Of a DNA stretch of 41,476 nt, positions 20,570 through 30,101 are shown piece by piece. Numbering within the stretch: position 1 is the first letter of the stretch; the number at the start of each line of letters is the position of its first letter. This DNA comes from Erysipelothrix sp. (lineage in GTDB: Bacteria > Bacillota_I > Bacilli_A > Erysipelotrichales > Erysipelotrichaceae): assembly GCA_012735275.1 (NCBI GenBank), contig JAAYHR010000016.1, positions 1 through 41,476 of the forward strand, given 5' to 3'. Under the pieces are notes generated by a model. That model saw only the letters and a list, made by a program, of their open reading frames with translations, did not search any database and was not told the DNA's origin. The position numbers and the translations under genes were made by a program.

Positions 20570-20830
20570 ATGAAACAAACAAAAGTAACAAGCGTATTTG
20601 ACGGGATTGAAATGCAAAAGTATTTCTTATATATGACTAAGCAAGCAGAGGAGGCAGCACATAGAGCCTTTATGGAATCTTTAGATATGCAAGTATCAAT
20701 CGAAGAATTCCTACATATTGTTAAGGAAGAGCCAAAACTAAAAGGTTTGATTCAGGACTTACTATTATCCTCAATTACTAATATTGATTGGGATCATTCA
20801 GTCAATCATTTACTGCTAGAAAATTATTAA
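20570..20830 (+). CDS. Small uncharacterised protein (86 aa)
   Basis: Strong RBS aaggaggaag before ATG 20570; MKQTKVTSVFDGIEMQKYFLYMTKQAEEAAHRAFMESLDMQ...; followed by a terminator. Confidence 0.7.
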   Translation: MKQTKVTSVFDGIEMQKYFLYMTKQAEEAAHRAFMESLDMQVSIEEFLHIVKEEPKLKGLIQDLLLSSITNIDWDHSVNHLLLENY

Positions 20831-20835
20831 AGATA

Positions 20836-20867
20836 AAAAGGAACACAAAATTAATTGTGTTCCTTTT
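20836..20867 (+). terminator. Terminator after the small ORF
   Basis: AAAAGGAACACAA-AATTAA-TTGTGTTCCTTTT. Confidence 0.85.
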
Positions 20868-20870
20868 ATT

Positions 20871-20900
20871 AAGAAAAAAACGATATCTTTCGACATCGTT
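20871..20900 (-). terminator. Terminator for the ABC-F gene (minus strand)
   Basis: Minus strand AACGATGTC-GAAA-GATATCGTT followed by TTTTTT. Confidence 0.75.
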
Positions 20901-20911
20901 AATTATTTATA

Positions 20912-22504
20912 TTATTCTTCAATACCATATTCACTTGCAAGGTAATCATTGTAAGTAGTACGACGATCAACAATTGTTCCATCAGCTTTTAAATCGATAA
21001 TACGATTAGCAACTGAGTCAACAAATTGACGGTCTGAACATACTAGTACGATTTCTCCAGCGAAATCTTTTAGTGAGTTGTTTAGTGATTGAATTGATTC
21101 TAAGTCTAAGTGGTTTGTCGGATCATCTAATAGTAATAGGTTTGGTCCTTCTAACATTGTTTTTGACATCATACAACGTGCTTTTTCTCCACCTGATAAT
21201 ACATTAACTGCTTTTAATGGTTCTTCACCTGAGAAGAGCATTCTTCCAAGGAAGCCACGGATATAAGCTTGATCATCAATATCAGTATAATCTGATAACC
21301 AGCTAATGATTGAATCATTGCCTTCAAAGTATTTACGGTTATCTCTTGGAATATATGATTTCTTAACTGTTTGACCAAGTGATAGAGTCCCTGAATCTGG
21401 TTCAACCTCACCATTAATAATATCTAGTATTAATGAAGTCTTTAATGGATCGCCCATTAATAGGATCTTATCACCTTGTATCATTGTGAATGATACATTG
21501 TTAATTTCCGTATCATCGGTTTTCTTAGAAATACCATCAACGAATAGAATTGATTTACCTGATTCACGATCTGATTTAAATTCAATGAAAGGGTACTTAC
21601 GCTTACTTGGTTTTAAATCATCTAATTCAATCTTATCAAGTGTTTTCTTTCTTGATGTTGCTTGTTTAGATTTTGAAGCGTTAGCTGAGAATCTTGCGAT
21701 AAATTCTTCTAATTCTTTAATCTTGTCTTCTTTTTTCTTGTTTTGATCTTTCATTTGTCTTGAGATCAATTGGCTTGTTTCATACCAGAAGTCGTAGTTT
21801 CCAGCGAATATTTTAATATCACCGAAGTCAACGTCTGCGATATGCGTACAAACTTTATTTAAAAAGTGACGGTCATGACTTACAACAATAACTGTATTTT
21901 TATAGTTAATGATGAATTCTTCTAACCAAGCAATTGCTTTTACGTCTAAGTTGTTTGTCGGCTCATCCAGTAATAGTGTATTTGGTTTTCCAAATAGTGA
22001 TTGCGCTAATAATACTTTAACTTTATCTCCACCTGATAACTCACTCATCATTGAATAATGAAGATCAACTGGAACTCCCAGTCCATCTAATAATACGGCT
22101 GCATCTGTTTCCGCATTCCATCCGTCCATTTCCGCAAATCTTGCTTCTAATTCTCCGGCTAAAATCCCGTCTTCTTCTGAGAAATCTGCTTTTGCATAAA
22201 GTTCATTTTTAGCTTCCATTATTTTAAATAATTCTTCATTACCGACCATTACCGCATTTAACACTGTATAATTATCATAAGCGAATTGATCTTGATTTAG
22301 CATATATAAAGTTTCATTTTCTGGAATAATTACTTGTCCAGTATTAGGTTCTAATTCTTTACTTAAAACTTTTAAAAATGTTGATTTACCGGCACCATTT
22401 GCACCGATTAGTCCATAACAGTTTCCGTCTGTAAATTTTAGGTTAACGTGTTCATATAATACTTGTGATCCAAACTGAACACTTATGTCTCTTACTTCTA
22501 TCAT
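20912..22504 (-). CDS. ABC-F family ATP-binding protein (YbiT/EttA-like)
   Basis: Two ABC domains: 'GLIGANGAGKSTFLKVLSKELEP', 'LSGGDKVKVLLAQSLFGKPNTLLLDEPTNNLD', 'LSGGEKARCMMSKTMLEGPNLLLLDDPTNHLDLESI'; no TM domain. Confidence 0.93.
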   Translation of the reverse strand: MIEVRDISVQFGSQVLYEHVNLKFTDGNCYGLIGANGAGKSTFLKVLSKELEPNTGQVIIPENETLYMLNQDQFAYDNYTVLNAVMVGNEELFKIMEAKNELYAKADFSEEDGILAGELEARFAEMDGWNAETDAAVLLDGLGVPVDLHYSMMSELSGGDKVKVLLAQSLFGKPNTLLLDEPTNNLDVKAIAWLEEFIINYKNTVIVVSHDRHFLNKVCTHIADVDFGDIKIFAGNYDFWYETSQLISRQMKDQNKKKEDKIKELEEFIARFSANASKSKQATSRKKTLDKIELDDLKPSKRKYPFIEFKSDRESGKSILFVDGISKKTDDTEINNVSFTMIQGDKILLMGDPLKTSLILDIINGEVEPDSGTLSLGQTVKKSYIPRDNRKYFEGNDSIISWLSDYTDIDDQAYIRGFLGRMLFSGEEPLKAVNVLSGGEKARCMMSKTMLEGPNLLLLDDPTNHLDLESIQSLNNSLKDFAGEIVLVCSDRQFVDSVANRIIDLKADGTIVDRRTTYNDYLASEYGIEE

Positions 22505-22570
22505 TTATAGCACTCCTTTGTACATCAAGTCATTATAGCATATAAGTGTCATCTTAAGTATATTAGATTA

Positions 22571-22600
22571 AAAAGACTTCAATTGCTTGAAGTCAGTCTT
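22571..22600 (-). terminator. Terminator for the 22606-22989 gene
   Basis: GACTTCAA-TTGC-TTGAAGTC with AAAAA on + (T-run on -). Confidence 0.75.
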
Positions 22601-22605
22601 TATTT

Positions 22606-22989
22606 TTATAATCCGTTGAATTTTTCATGCTCTAAATATGCGATGGTTGCGTTAAGATCATTTTGAATTGATCTTAGTCTTAAATTTAAATCAAGCGCTG
22701 TTGATGAAGCAAGTTTTTGTTGATACTTAATTACATCAGATTGATCATCATCACACTTAAGCACATAGACCTCATAGACGCCATAAGCTAGTTTATCAGG
22801 CATAACAATATTTAAGTTTGATATCCGAAAATCATATACTTCATTGTAGCGGAGGTTAGCACGATTTACTTTTTCAATGGGATGTTCAATTTCATTGATT
22901 TGAAAAATACCATTTCGATATGAGCTGCGCATGTAAACAAGAATTAGGTTTTTTCTTAATCTTAAATTTTCCACATTGTACATGCTCAT
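22606..22989 (-). CDS. Uncharacterised protein (127 aa)
   Basis: Intact ORF between the ABC-F promoter region and a divergent gene, with its own terminator; no recognised domain. Confidence 0.65.
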   Translation of the reverse strand: MSMYNVENLRLRKNLILVYMRSSYRNGIFQINEIEHPIEKVNRANLRYNEVYDFRISNLNIVMPDKLAYGVYEVYVLKCDDDQSDVIKYQQKLASSTALDLNLRLRSIQNDLNATIAYLEHEKFNGL

Positions 22990-23099
22990 GCTATCACTCT
23001 TTCTGATTGAATTATACCTAAATTATAGGAAATAGGCAATTATATTTTTTCTAACTAGGGCATTTATGCTATTATATTAGAGGAAGAACGGAGATGCAT

Positions 23100-23972
23100 A
23101 TGGAGATAATTACCAGCTTTAAAGGAAGTCTTGAAGACTTAGAAAAATATGAAAGTATAATAGTAGCTCCACAAGAATTCGCAGTTGCGAATGACTACAA
23201 TTTAACTAACCACCAAATCGAAAATTTAGTTCGATTAGGCAATGAAAATAATATAAAAGTATATGTACTATGTAATCAAATGATTTATGATGAGGATATT
23301 GAAGCTTTAGAAAATCACTTAAAATGGATTAAATCTTTAAATGTTACAGGTGTCTATTTTGCGGATATGGCAGTCTTTGTGCTAGCCAAGAAATTAGCTA
23401 TGCTTGATAAAATGATTTATGGTCCAGGTATGACGATTGTGAATTCAGAAGATGTAAAAGCCTATTTAGATATGGGTATTCAAGCAGTTGAGTTAGCTAA
23501 TGAATTAACCTTAGATGAGAAGATTGCGATTGCTAAATCTAATCCCGATCAAGTTGGAATTGTTATTTCTGGCTACTTACTAATGTCATATTCAAAACGT
23601 AAAGTATTATCAAATTATTTTGAATATATTAATAAAGATATGAAGTTAGAGAAGAACTATAATCTATCTTTAGTTGAACGTACGCGAAGTGGAAAAATGC
23701 CAATTTATGAAGATGCTAATGGAGCATATATTTATTCGGAATATGTTTTCCATTCGTTTAATTATTTAAAGGAATTACTTGCTGCACCATTTAAATACTT
23801 CCGTATTGATGGAATCTTTATGGATACAACCATGATTGAAGACTTATTAAATGCTTATACAGCTAATATCCTAGGACGCAGTGATGATTTCTTAGTATTC
23901 CTAGCAAATAAGTATCCAAACTATGTCTTTAATGATACTTTCTACTATACAGAAACTAGTGAGGTGAAATAA
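23100..23972 (+). CDS. Peptidase U32-family protein (TrhP1/YrrN-like)
   Basis: 'VKVYVLCNQMIYDEDIEALENHLKWIKSLNVTGVYFADMAVFVLAKKL', paired with a U32 gene as in yrrN-yrrO; start 23100 or 23094. Confidence 0.83.
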   Translation: MEIITSFKGSLEDLEKYESIIVAPQEFAVANDYNLTNHQIENLVRLGNENNIKVYVLCNQMIYDEDIEALENHLKWIKSLNVTGVYFADMAVFVLAKKLAMLDKMIYGPGMTIVNSEDVKAYLDMGIQAVELANELTLDEKIAIAKSNPDQVGIVISGYLLMSYSKRKVLSNYFEYINKDMKLEKNYNLSLVERTRSGKMPIYEDANGAYIYSEYVFHSFNYLKELLAAPFKYFRIDGIFMDTTMIEDLLNAYTANILGRSDDFLVFLANKYPNYVFNDTFYYTETSEVK

Positions 23973-25171
23973 TGAGAAAAATTGAATTATTAGCACCAGC
24001 TGGTGATCTTGAACGCTTAAAAATTGCGGTAATGTATGGAGCTGATGCGGTCTTTATTGGTGGTAAACGCTTCTCATTAAGAAGTCGGGCTTCAAACTTT
24101 GAAATTGCTGATATTAAAGCAGGTGTCGACTTTGCTAATAAGTATGGCTCAGAAATCCACGTAACAATTAATATGCTACCGCATGATGGTGATATTGTTG
24201 GCTTAGAAGAATATATCTTAGACTTAGAAGCAGTTGGTGTTAAAGCAGTTATTTGTGCTTCACTCTTTATTGCGCAAAAAGTCTTAGCACTTAATACAAG
24301 TATGGAAGTTCACTTATCGACTCAACAGTCAACACTTAATCATTTAGCGGTTCAGTTCTATGCTGATCTTGGGATTAAACGCGTTGTTTTAGGTCGTGAG
24401 TTATCAATTGGCCAAATCGAAAATTTAATGGATAAAGTCGACATTGATATTGAAGCCTTTATTCATGGTGGTATGTGTTCAAACTACTCAGGTCGTTGTA
24501 CACTAAGTAACTTTATGACACTAAGAGATGCTAACCGCGGTGGTTGTGCTCAATCTTGTCGTTGGTCATATGAAGTCTTCGATAAAGATCAAGTGATTTC
24601 AGATCCTGAGGTGCTTTATTCCCAGTCTTCAAAAGACTTAATGTCAGCAGCCTACATTAAACGCTTAATCGCTGCTAATGTGGCGAGCTTAAAGATTGAA
24701 GGGCGTATGAAATCCTTATATTATATAGCTACAGTAGTTCGTGGTTATCGCCACTTAATCGATGAAATTTATGCTAAAGGTGAAATATCAGAAGCAGCAC
24801 TAAATTATCATATTAGTGAAATTACCCGTGCGGAAAATCGTCCGGTAGCATCTGGTTTCTATGAAAATGAGCCAGGGGTTGATGAACATATTTATCGAGT
24901 TCATGCTGAGCGCGTTACTCATGATTTTTTAGGTAGAGTCTTAGAGCGTGATGGTAATAAAATCTTAATTGAAGTTCGTAATAAATTTGAAAAGGGCGAT
25001 ATCCTAGAATTCTTTGGACCTAGTCAAAAAGTTGAAAAATTAGAATTTGACTATGCACTAGCGGCCGATAGTAATGAAGAAATAACTATTTGTAATCAGC
25101 CAATGAGCAAAGTTTGGATTGAAACAGATCTAGCTATTGCAGAAGATTTCTTTATCAGAAAGGGTGATTAA
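23972..25171 (+). CDS. Peptidase U32-family protein (tRNA hydroxylation protein TrhP2/YrrO/YegQ-like)
   Basis: 'IELLAPAGDLERLKIAVMYGADAVFIGGKRFSLRSRASNF', 'EAFIHGGMCSNYSGRCTLSNFMTLRDANRGGCAQSCRW'. Confidence 0.93.
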   Translation: MRKIELLAPAGDLERLKIAVMYGADAVFIGGKRFSLRSRASNFEIADIKAGVDFANKYGSEIHVTINMLPHDGDIVGLEEYILDLEAVGVKAVICASLFIAQKVLALNTSMEVHLSTQQSTLNHLAVQFYADLGIKRVVLGRELSIGQIENLMDKVDIDIEAFIHGGMCSNYSGRCTLSNFMTLRDANRGGCAQSCRWSYEVFDKDQVISDPEVLYSQSSKDLMSAAYIKRLIAANVASLKIEGRMKSLYYIATVVRGYRHLIDEIYAKGEISEAALNYHISEITRAENRPVASGFYENEPGVDEHIYRVHAERVTHDFLGRVLERDGNKILIEVRNKFEKGDILEFFGPSQKVEKLEFDYALAADSNEEITICNQPMSKVWIETDLAIAEDFFIRKGD

Positions 25172-25918
25172 ATGTTATATGAAGGACATTTTGTTGAAGG
25201 AGTACTTTCAACTAAGGCAGTTGTCGAGGCCAATAAACGCCAAGTAGACAAGATTTTAATCGCACAGAAAAAACACTCACGTGATATTGCATACTTAATT
25301 AGAATTGCCAAAGCAAAAGGAATTGAGATTGAATTTTGTGAAGTTGAAGATTTATTAAAATATACTGACTCCAAAGGTCATGGTGGTGTTTTAGCACTTG
25401 TATCAGAAAGAAGCTATGAAGCGTTTGATGATTTAGTTCAAAAAGAAAAGCCATTTTTAGCGCTCTTAGAAGGTATTGAAGATCCATTTAACTTTGGCTA
25501 CTGCTTAAGAAGTTTATATGCAGCCGGTTGTGATGGAGTTATTGTTGGTGAGCGTAACTGGTCTGAAGTTACTAATGTTGTAACAAAATCATCAGCAGGA
25601 GCGAGTGAGTTTATCAATATTTATCGCTCAAGTGATTTTACTGAAACGATTAAAGATCTTCAAGCCAAAGGTATTAAGATGGTAGCAGCTAATCGTAAAG
25701 ATGCCGGCAATCTTTATACAAGTGAATTACCTGAGGCAATCTTACTCGCAATCGGTGGTGAAAAGCGCGGTTTATCGAAAGCTGTCGCAGCTTTAGCTGA
25801 TCAAAATATTTATATTCCTTATGCCAATGATTTTAAAAATGCTATCAATGGCTCATCAGCAACTGCAATAATTAGTTTTGAAATATTTAGAAGAAGAGGT
25901 AATTTTAATGGCAAGTAA
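25172..25918 (+). CDS. TrmH/SpoU-family RNA 2'-O-methyltransferase
   Basis: 'LLEGIEDPFNFGYCLRSLYAAGCDGVIVG', 'LLAIGGEKRGLSK', 'NAINGSSATAIISFEIFRRR' SPOUT motifs 1-3. Confidence 0.9.
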   Translation: MLYEGHFVEGVLSTKAVVEANKRQVDKILIAQKKHSRDIAYLIRIAKAKGIEIEFCEVEDLLKYTDSKGHGGVLALVSERSYEAFDDLVQKEKPFLALLEGIEDPFNFGYCLRSLYAAGCDGVIVGERNWSEVTNVVTKSSAGASEFINIYRSSDFTETIKDLQAKGIKMVAANRKDAGNLYTSELPEAILLAIGGEKRGLSKAVAALADQNIYIPYANDFKNAINGSSATAIISFEIFRRRGNFNGK

Positions 25919-27245
25919 ACTACAAAAGCGAAAATTGAAAAAAGGGGCTGCTTTAGTCATTGGACTAATCGCAGTTGTGATCTTATTTTTAATTGGTAAA
26001 TCAGTTTTGTCATTATTTAACTTAAATAAAGAGTTTGCGATTACAGAAGCAAGTGAACAGTTAGTCCTTGAAGACTATAGTAAATTAGACATTCAAGTTG
26101 AATATACAAATGATAAAAAAGTAAATACTTTAATTGATAGTGAAATTCAAAAACTACTTGAAACAAAAAAAGATTTATTCTTAAATAAAGAAAAATCTTT
26201 AAAAGTGGAAGCAGAATATGCACCAAAATATCAGTTACTGTCATATCGTTTAGTAGATGGTGAAGCTAACCTTAATGATTTACACGGTAACTTCTTAATT
26301 GATTTAAAAACACGTGATACGATTAACACCAGTGAATTATATAGTGAAAACTTAGAAGGGTTATCAATGCTAGTGCGTAAGTACTTAGCGCTTGATCCAG
26401 AACTTAAGTATAATAAAAACACTTATACAAAAACACTACCACAAGCAGATTCATTTAAAAACATCGGCTTTTCTGATGAAGAGTTTATTGTTTACTACAA
26501 TAATGATGAACTTAAACGTGCTCAATACTCACAAGCTAAGATTCCAATCTATGAAGCAATTAACTACTTCAATGATGAGCTAATGAGCCGTATTGATAAG
26601 GACTTTGTTCGTGAAGAAGTAAATGTTCGCTATATTGATCCAAATAAGCCAATGATGGCAGTAACATTTGATGATGGTCCTTTAGACCGTACATCACTGG
26701 CGGTCGCTAAGTACTTTGAAAGTAAGGGACAACGCTTAACTTTCTTCTGGCTTGGAACAAGAATTGAGACATCTAAAGAATTAGTTAAAGAAATTTATGA
26801 TGCGGGCCATGAGATTGCTAACCACTCAAATGACCATGCGAACTTCAACTTATTAAGTGCAGACGAATTAAAAGCTCAAACTAGTGGCATAAATGATTTA
26901 ATTAAATCAATTACAAATCAAGAGTCAGTCTTAATTAGACCACCATATGGTGCTGCTAATGCTAGTGTTCGTGAAGCAATTGATAGTCCATTAATCTTAT
27001 GGACAGTCGATACATTAGACTGGTCATCACGTGATGAAGACAGTGTTTATAACCATATGGTTGAAACAACTAATGATGGAAATATTATTTTATTACACGA
27101 TCTATATGAAACATCAACAAAAGCAGCAATGCGCTATTTAGATGCTAATATCAGTAAGTATCAGTTTGTCACTGTTAGTGAATTACATGCTTATAGTGGC
27201 CAACCATTAGTTAATGGAGAGTTTACGACAGGAGTCAAACGTTAA
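25908..27245 (+). CDS. Membrane-anchored polysaccharide deacetylase (NodB domain, PdaC-like N-terminal region)
   Basis: N-terminal TM; 'MMAVTFDDGPLDRTS', 'GHEIANHSNDHANF', 'IRPPYGAANASV', 'LWTVDTLDW' NodB motifs; start ATG 25908. Confidence 0.9.
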   Translation: MASKLQKRKLKKGAALVIGLIAVVILFLIGKSVLSLFNLNKEFAITEASEQLVLEDYSKLDIQVEYTNDKKVNTLIDSEIQKLLETKKDLFLNKEKSLKVEAEYAPKYQLLSYRLVDGEANLNDLHGNFLIDLKTRDTINTSELYSENLEGLSMLVRKYLALDPELKYNKNTYTKTLPQADSFKNIGFSDEEFIVYYNNDELKRAQYSQAKIPIYEAINYFNDELMSRIDKDFVREEVNVRYIDPNKPMMAVTFDDGPLDRTSLAVAKYFESKGQRLTFFWLGTRIETSKELVKEIYDAGHEIANHSNDHANFNLLSADELKAQTSGINDLIKSITNQESVLIRPPYGAANASVREAIDSPLILWTVDTLDWSSRDEDSVYNHMVETTNDGNIILLHDLYETSTKAAMRYLDANISKYQFVTVSELHAYSGQPLVNGEFTTGVKR

Positions 27246-28874
27246 ATGAAATATACAATAGGACAATTCAATGTAAAATCAAAAGATCTAAAAGCGAACT
27301 ATGAAGAAATAAAAAGACTAGCAATACAAGCTCGTCAAGCGAATTATGAGATGATAGTATTTGGTGAATATGCACTAACTGGCTATGCTTGTGGTCAGCT
27401 CTTCTTACAAGCCGATTTTTATGCTGAAGTGGACTATTACACTAATCTCTTAAAAGACTTGTCTAAGGACATTACAATTGTCTTTGGATCAGTAAGAATG
27501 TTAGATGATAAGTTTTATGTAACAACTATTGCTTATAATCAAACTATCCTTTACTCAGATAAAGAAAACTTAAGTAAATTAGAGTTTGTGGAAGATCAGA
27601 TTTTTACAGCTGGAAAAAACCAGATGCATACTATTAATCAACAAGTAATTAACTTTACATTTAAAGATGACTATCAAGCATCTGATTTCTATACTGTCAT
27701 TCTTGATTCAAGTCCAATCAATCAAAGCTTACCAATAATTGAACCAGCGGGACTATATGCTAATACCTTAGGTATTAGCCATGTCGCTAAAGTGGTTTAT
27801 ATTAATGGTGGCTCATCATTTATCCAAGCTGATCAAGTTTATGCTTTTGAACATCCGCTTACTGCTGGAATAATTGAATCGGCAAACGAGTTAATTAATG
27901 TTTCAAAACTAGATGCACTTGTGTATGGACTAAGAAACTTCTCGCTAGAAAACTTTGGGCCTAATAAAAAGTGGATCCTAGGTAACTCTGGAGGTTTAGA
28001 CTCAGCTGTAACTCTATCCTTAATGACAATTGCCTTTGGTCAAGAAAATGTAATCTCATATAATTTAAGATCACAGTATAACTCTGATAAAACAGTAAAT
28101 AATGCGGCTAATCTGGCTAAAGCCTTAGGTGTTGAACATAAGGCTCATTCAATTGATAAAACAGTAAGTACTTATATCGATACTTTAGCGGATTTTGATT
28201 ATCATGAGATCCCAACTTTAGCGCTAGAAAATATTCAAGCTCGTACGCGTGGGCATTTACTAGGGGGCTTCTCATCACTTGAAGATGCAATTATTTCTAA
28301 CAATGGTAACAAACTTGAAATCATGTTAGGTTATGCCACACTTTATGGTGATACAATTGGCGCACTATCAATTATTGGCGATCTCTTAAAAATTGAAGTC
28401 TTTGAATTAGCAAAAGAAATTAATGCTTACTTTAAAAAAGAAGTTGTTCCAAATAACTTACTTCCAAAAGTCGCAAACTATCAAGTTAGTTTTGATATGG
28501 CACCATCAGCGGAGTTAAAGAGTGATCAAAAAGATCCAATGAAATGGTACTACCATGATTACTTAGTTGATTTAATCTTAAATGAAAGTGTTGAAGCAAT
28601 CTTAGAATTATACTTAAGAGATCAATTTGCAAATATTGAGATTGGTAAATGGTTAGATTTCTATGATCTTAAAGTCGGACAGAACTTTATTGATGACTTT
28701 AATTGGTTCTTAAGAACCTTTGAAATCAATAACTTTAAACGCATGCAGATGCCACCGGTATTAGCATTCTCAAATAATGTTATTAATCGAGATTATATCG
28801 ATTCGGCTTTAGTTAATCCAAAATCAAATGCACGTTTAGCTTTAGAAAAAGCAATAATTGAAAAGTATCAGTAA
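27246..28874 (+). CDS. nadE: NAD+ synthetase with N-terminal nitrilase-like amidase domain
   Basis: 'FGEYALTGYACGQLF' nitrilase-type motif; PP-loop 'ILGNSGGLDSAVTLSLM'; catalytic Cys of the amidase domain not evident (see findings). Confidence 0.9.
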   Translation: MKYTIGQFNVKSKDLKANYEEIKRLAIQARQANYEMIVFGEYALTGYACGQLFLQADFYAEVDYYTNLLKDLSKDITIVFGSVRMLDDKFYVTTIAYNQTILYSDKENLSKLEFVEDQIFTAGKNQMHTINQQVINFTFKDDYQASDFYTVILDSSPINQSLPIIEPAGLYANTLGISHVAKVVYINGGSSFIQADQVYAFEHPLTAGIIESANELINVSKLDALVYGLRNFSLENFGPNKKWILGNSGGLDSAVTLSLMTIAFGQENVISYNLRSQYNSDKTVNNAANLAKALGVEHKAHSIDKTVSTYIDTLADFDYHEIPTLALENIQARTRGHLLGGFSSLEDAIISNNGNKLEIMLGYATLYGDTIGALSIIGDLLKIEVFELAKEINAYFKKEVVPNNLLPKVANYQVSFDMAPSAELKSDQKDPMKWYYHDYLVDLILNESVEAILELYLRDQFANIEIGKWLDFYDLKVGQNFIDDFNWFLRTFEINNFKRMQMPPVLAFSNNVINRDYIDSALVNPKSNARLALEKAIIEKYQ

Positions 28875-28894
28875 TTAGTTTAATATAACTTATC

Positions 28895-28915
28895 TTTACG
28901 ACAATTTATCGTAAA
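28895..28915. repeat. Inverted repeat TTTACGA-CAATTTA-TCGTAAA
   Basis: Perfect 7-bp arms in the nadE/hydrolase intergenic region. Confidence 0.5.
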
Positions 28916-29038
28916 TTGCTTGTTATAATTTATTTGTAAGTTAGATAAGGACTTACAAGTAATGTTAAATCAAATCCCTGATAAATATCCCTATTTATAT
29001 GGTTTAGCATAATTCTATCCCTTTAACGTATAAAATAT

Positions 29039-29075
29039 AAAAGACGCGACTATAATAATCAGCGTCTTTTTCTTT
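29039..29075. terminator. Terminator between nadE and the convergent hydrolase
   Basis: AAAAGACGC ... GCGTCTTTTTC, T-run on +, A-rich flank giving a T-run on - also. Confidence 0.65.
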
Positions 29076-30059
29076 ATTTAGATTTAAGGAATTCAATTAC
29101 TTGTTCAAAAGTTTTTACTGAAGCAGCTTTATCCATCATAAATTGATATTCATGAACTAACTCTTCATCCAGAATTGGATAGAAAGCTGATTTAACTTAA
29201 ACATCTAATGCTAATAGTTTTGCTTCTAAGGCTTTGCCTTGGGCTTCAAATGAACCTTTATTACCATCGGTTATAAATGATAGTGGGAAGTTTTGATCAA
29301 CATAATTAATTATTGAAGCTTGATCAAGTTTCTTGGAGTGCTTCCAATCTTTCTCACCGATATAAGCCCAACCAATTTTATCGAAGAAGAAATTTAAGAC
29401 ATTACTATCACTCATATTCTCAAAGGCCGCAATATCATAGGGTCCACAGAAGAGTAGGTTACCATAGATTGTTTTTGAGTCAACACCGGCTTTAATATCA
29501 AGTTCTTGGGCATAACTTGGATTTACTTGAATATTACTAAACTGGCTAACAATATGGGATCCAGCAGAATCACCAGCAAAGAAGATCTTATCTAAATTTA
29601 AATTAAGTTCCTTTTGATTGGTATTGATATAATCATAAGCTTCTTGAAGTTGAATAATTGGACTTGGATATTGACTAGTTGTTGCAAGTTCATAGTTAAT
29701 TGAAACGATTGAATAACCTTGGTTGGCAATCTGAACAGCATACTCAAGGACATCGGACTTATCACCACCTACGAAAGCTCCACCATGAACCCAAAAGATT
29801 ACTGGTGTATTTTCATCCTTGTTCTTAGGACTAATAATATCAAGTTGATTATCCTTGTAACTTGATGGATACTCAAGGTCTTTTTCAACATTCACATTTT
29901 CTAATATTCCTAAGTAATTAGTGGGAGTGACTGCGACACCACCTTCAAATAGTTTATTAACTAAGTAGGCGGCTGGTTTATAGGATAGATTAAATGCCAT
30001 TATTGTGGCAACTGATATCACCATGATAATAGCAAGTAATGAAATAATTATTTTTTCAA
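29074..30059 (-). pseudogene. Alpha/beta hydrolase (esterase/lipase, BD-FAE-like) with an in-frame stop and a likely 5' frameshift
   Basis: ORF 29197-30024 has 'VIFWVHGGAFVGGDK', 'KIFFAGDSAGSH'; TAA at 29199-29197 is followed in frame by VKSAFYPILDEELVHEYQFMMDKAASVKTFEQVIEFLKSK* (29196-29074). Confidence 0.8.
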
Positions 30060-30101
30060 ATTGTTACTCCTTTATATTAAGAAAGTCCTGTAAAGGACTT
30101 T

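Noticed and set aside
20912-22504. ABC-F protein as an antibiotic resistance determinant
   Set aside because: Sequence looks like a housekeeping ABC-F (YbiT/EttA type); no leader peptide/attenuator or resistance-specific features recognised
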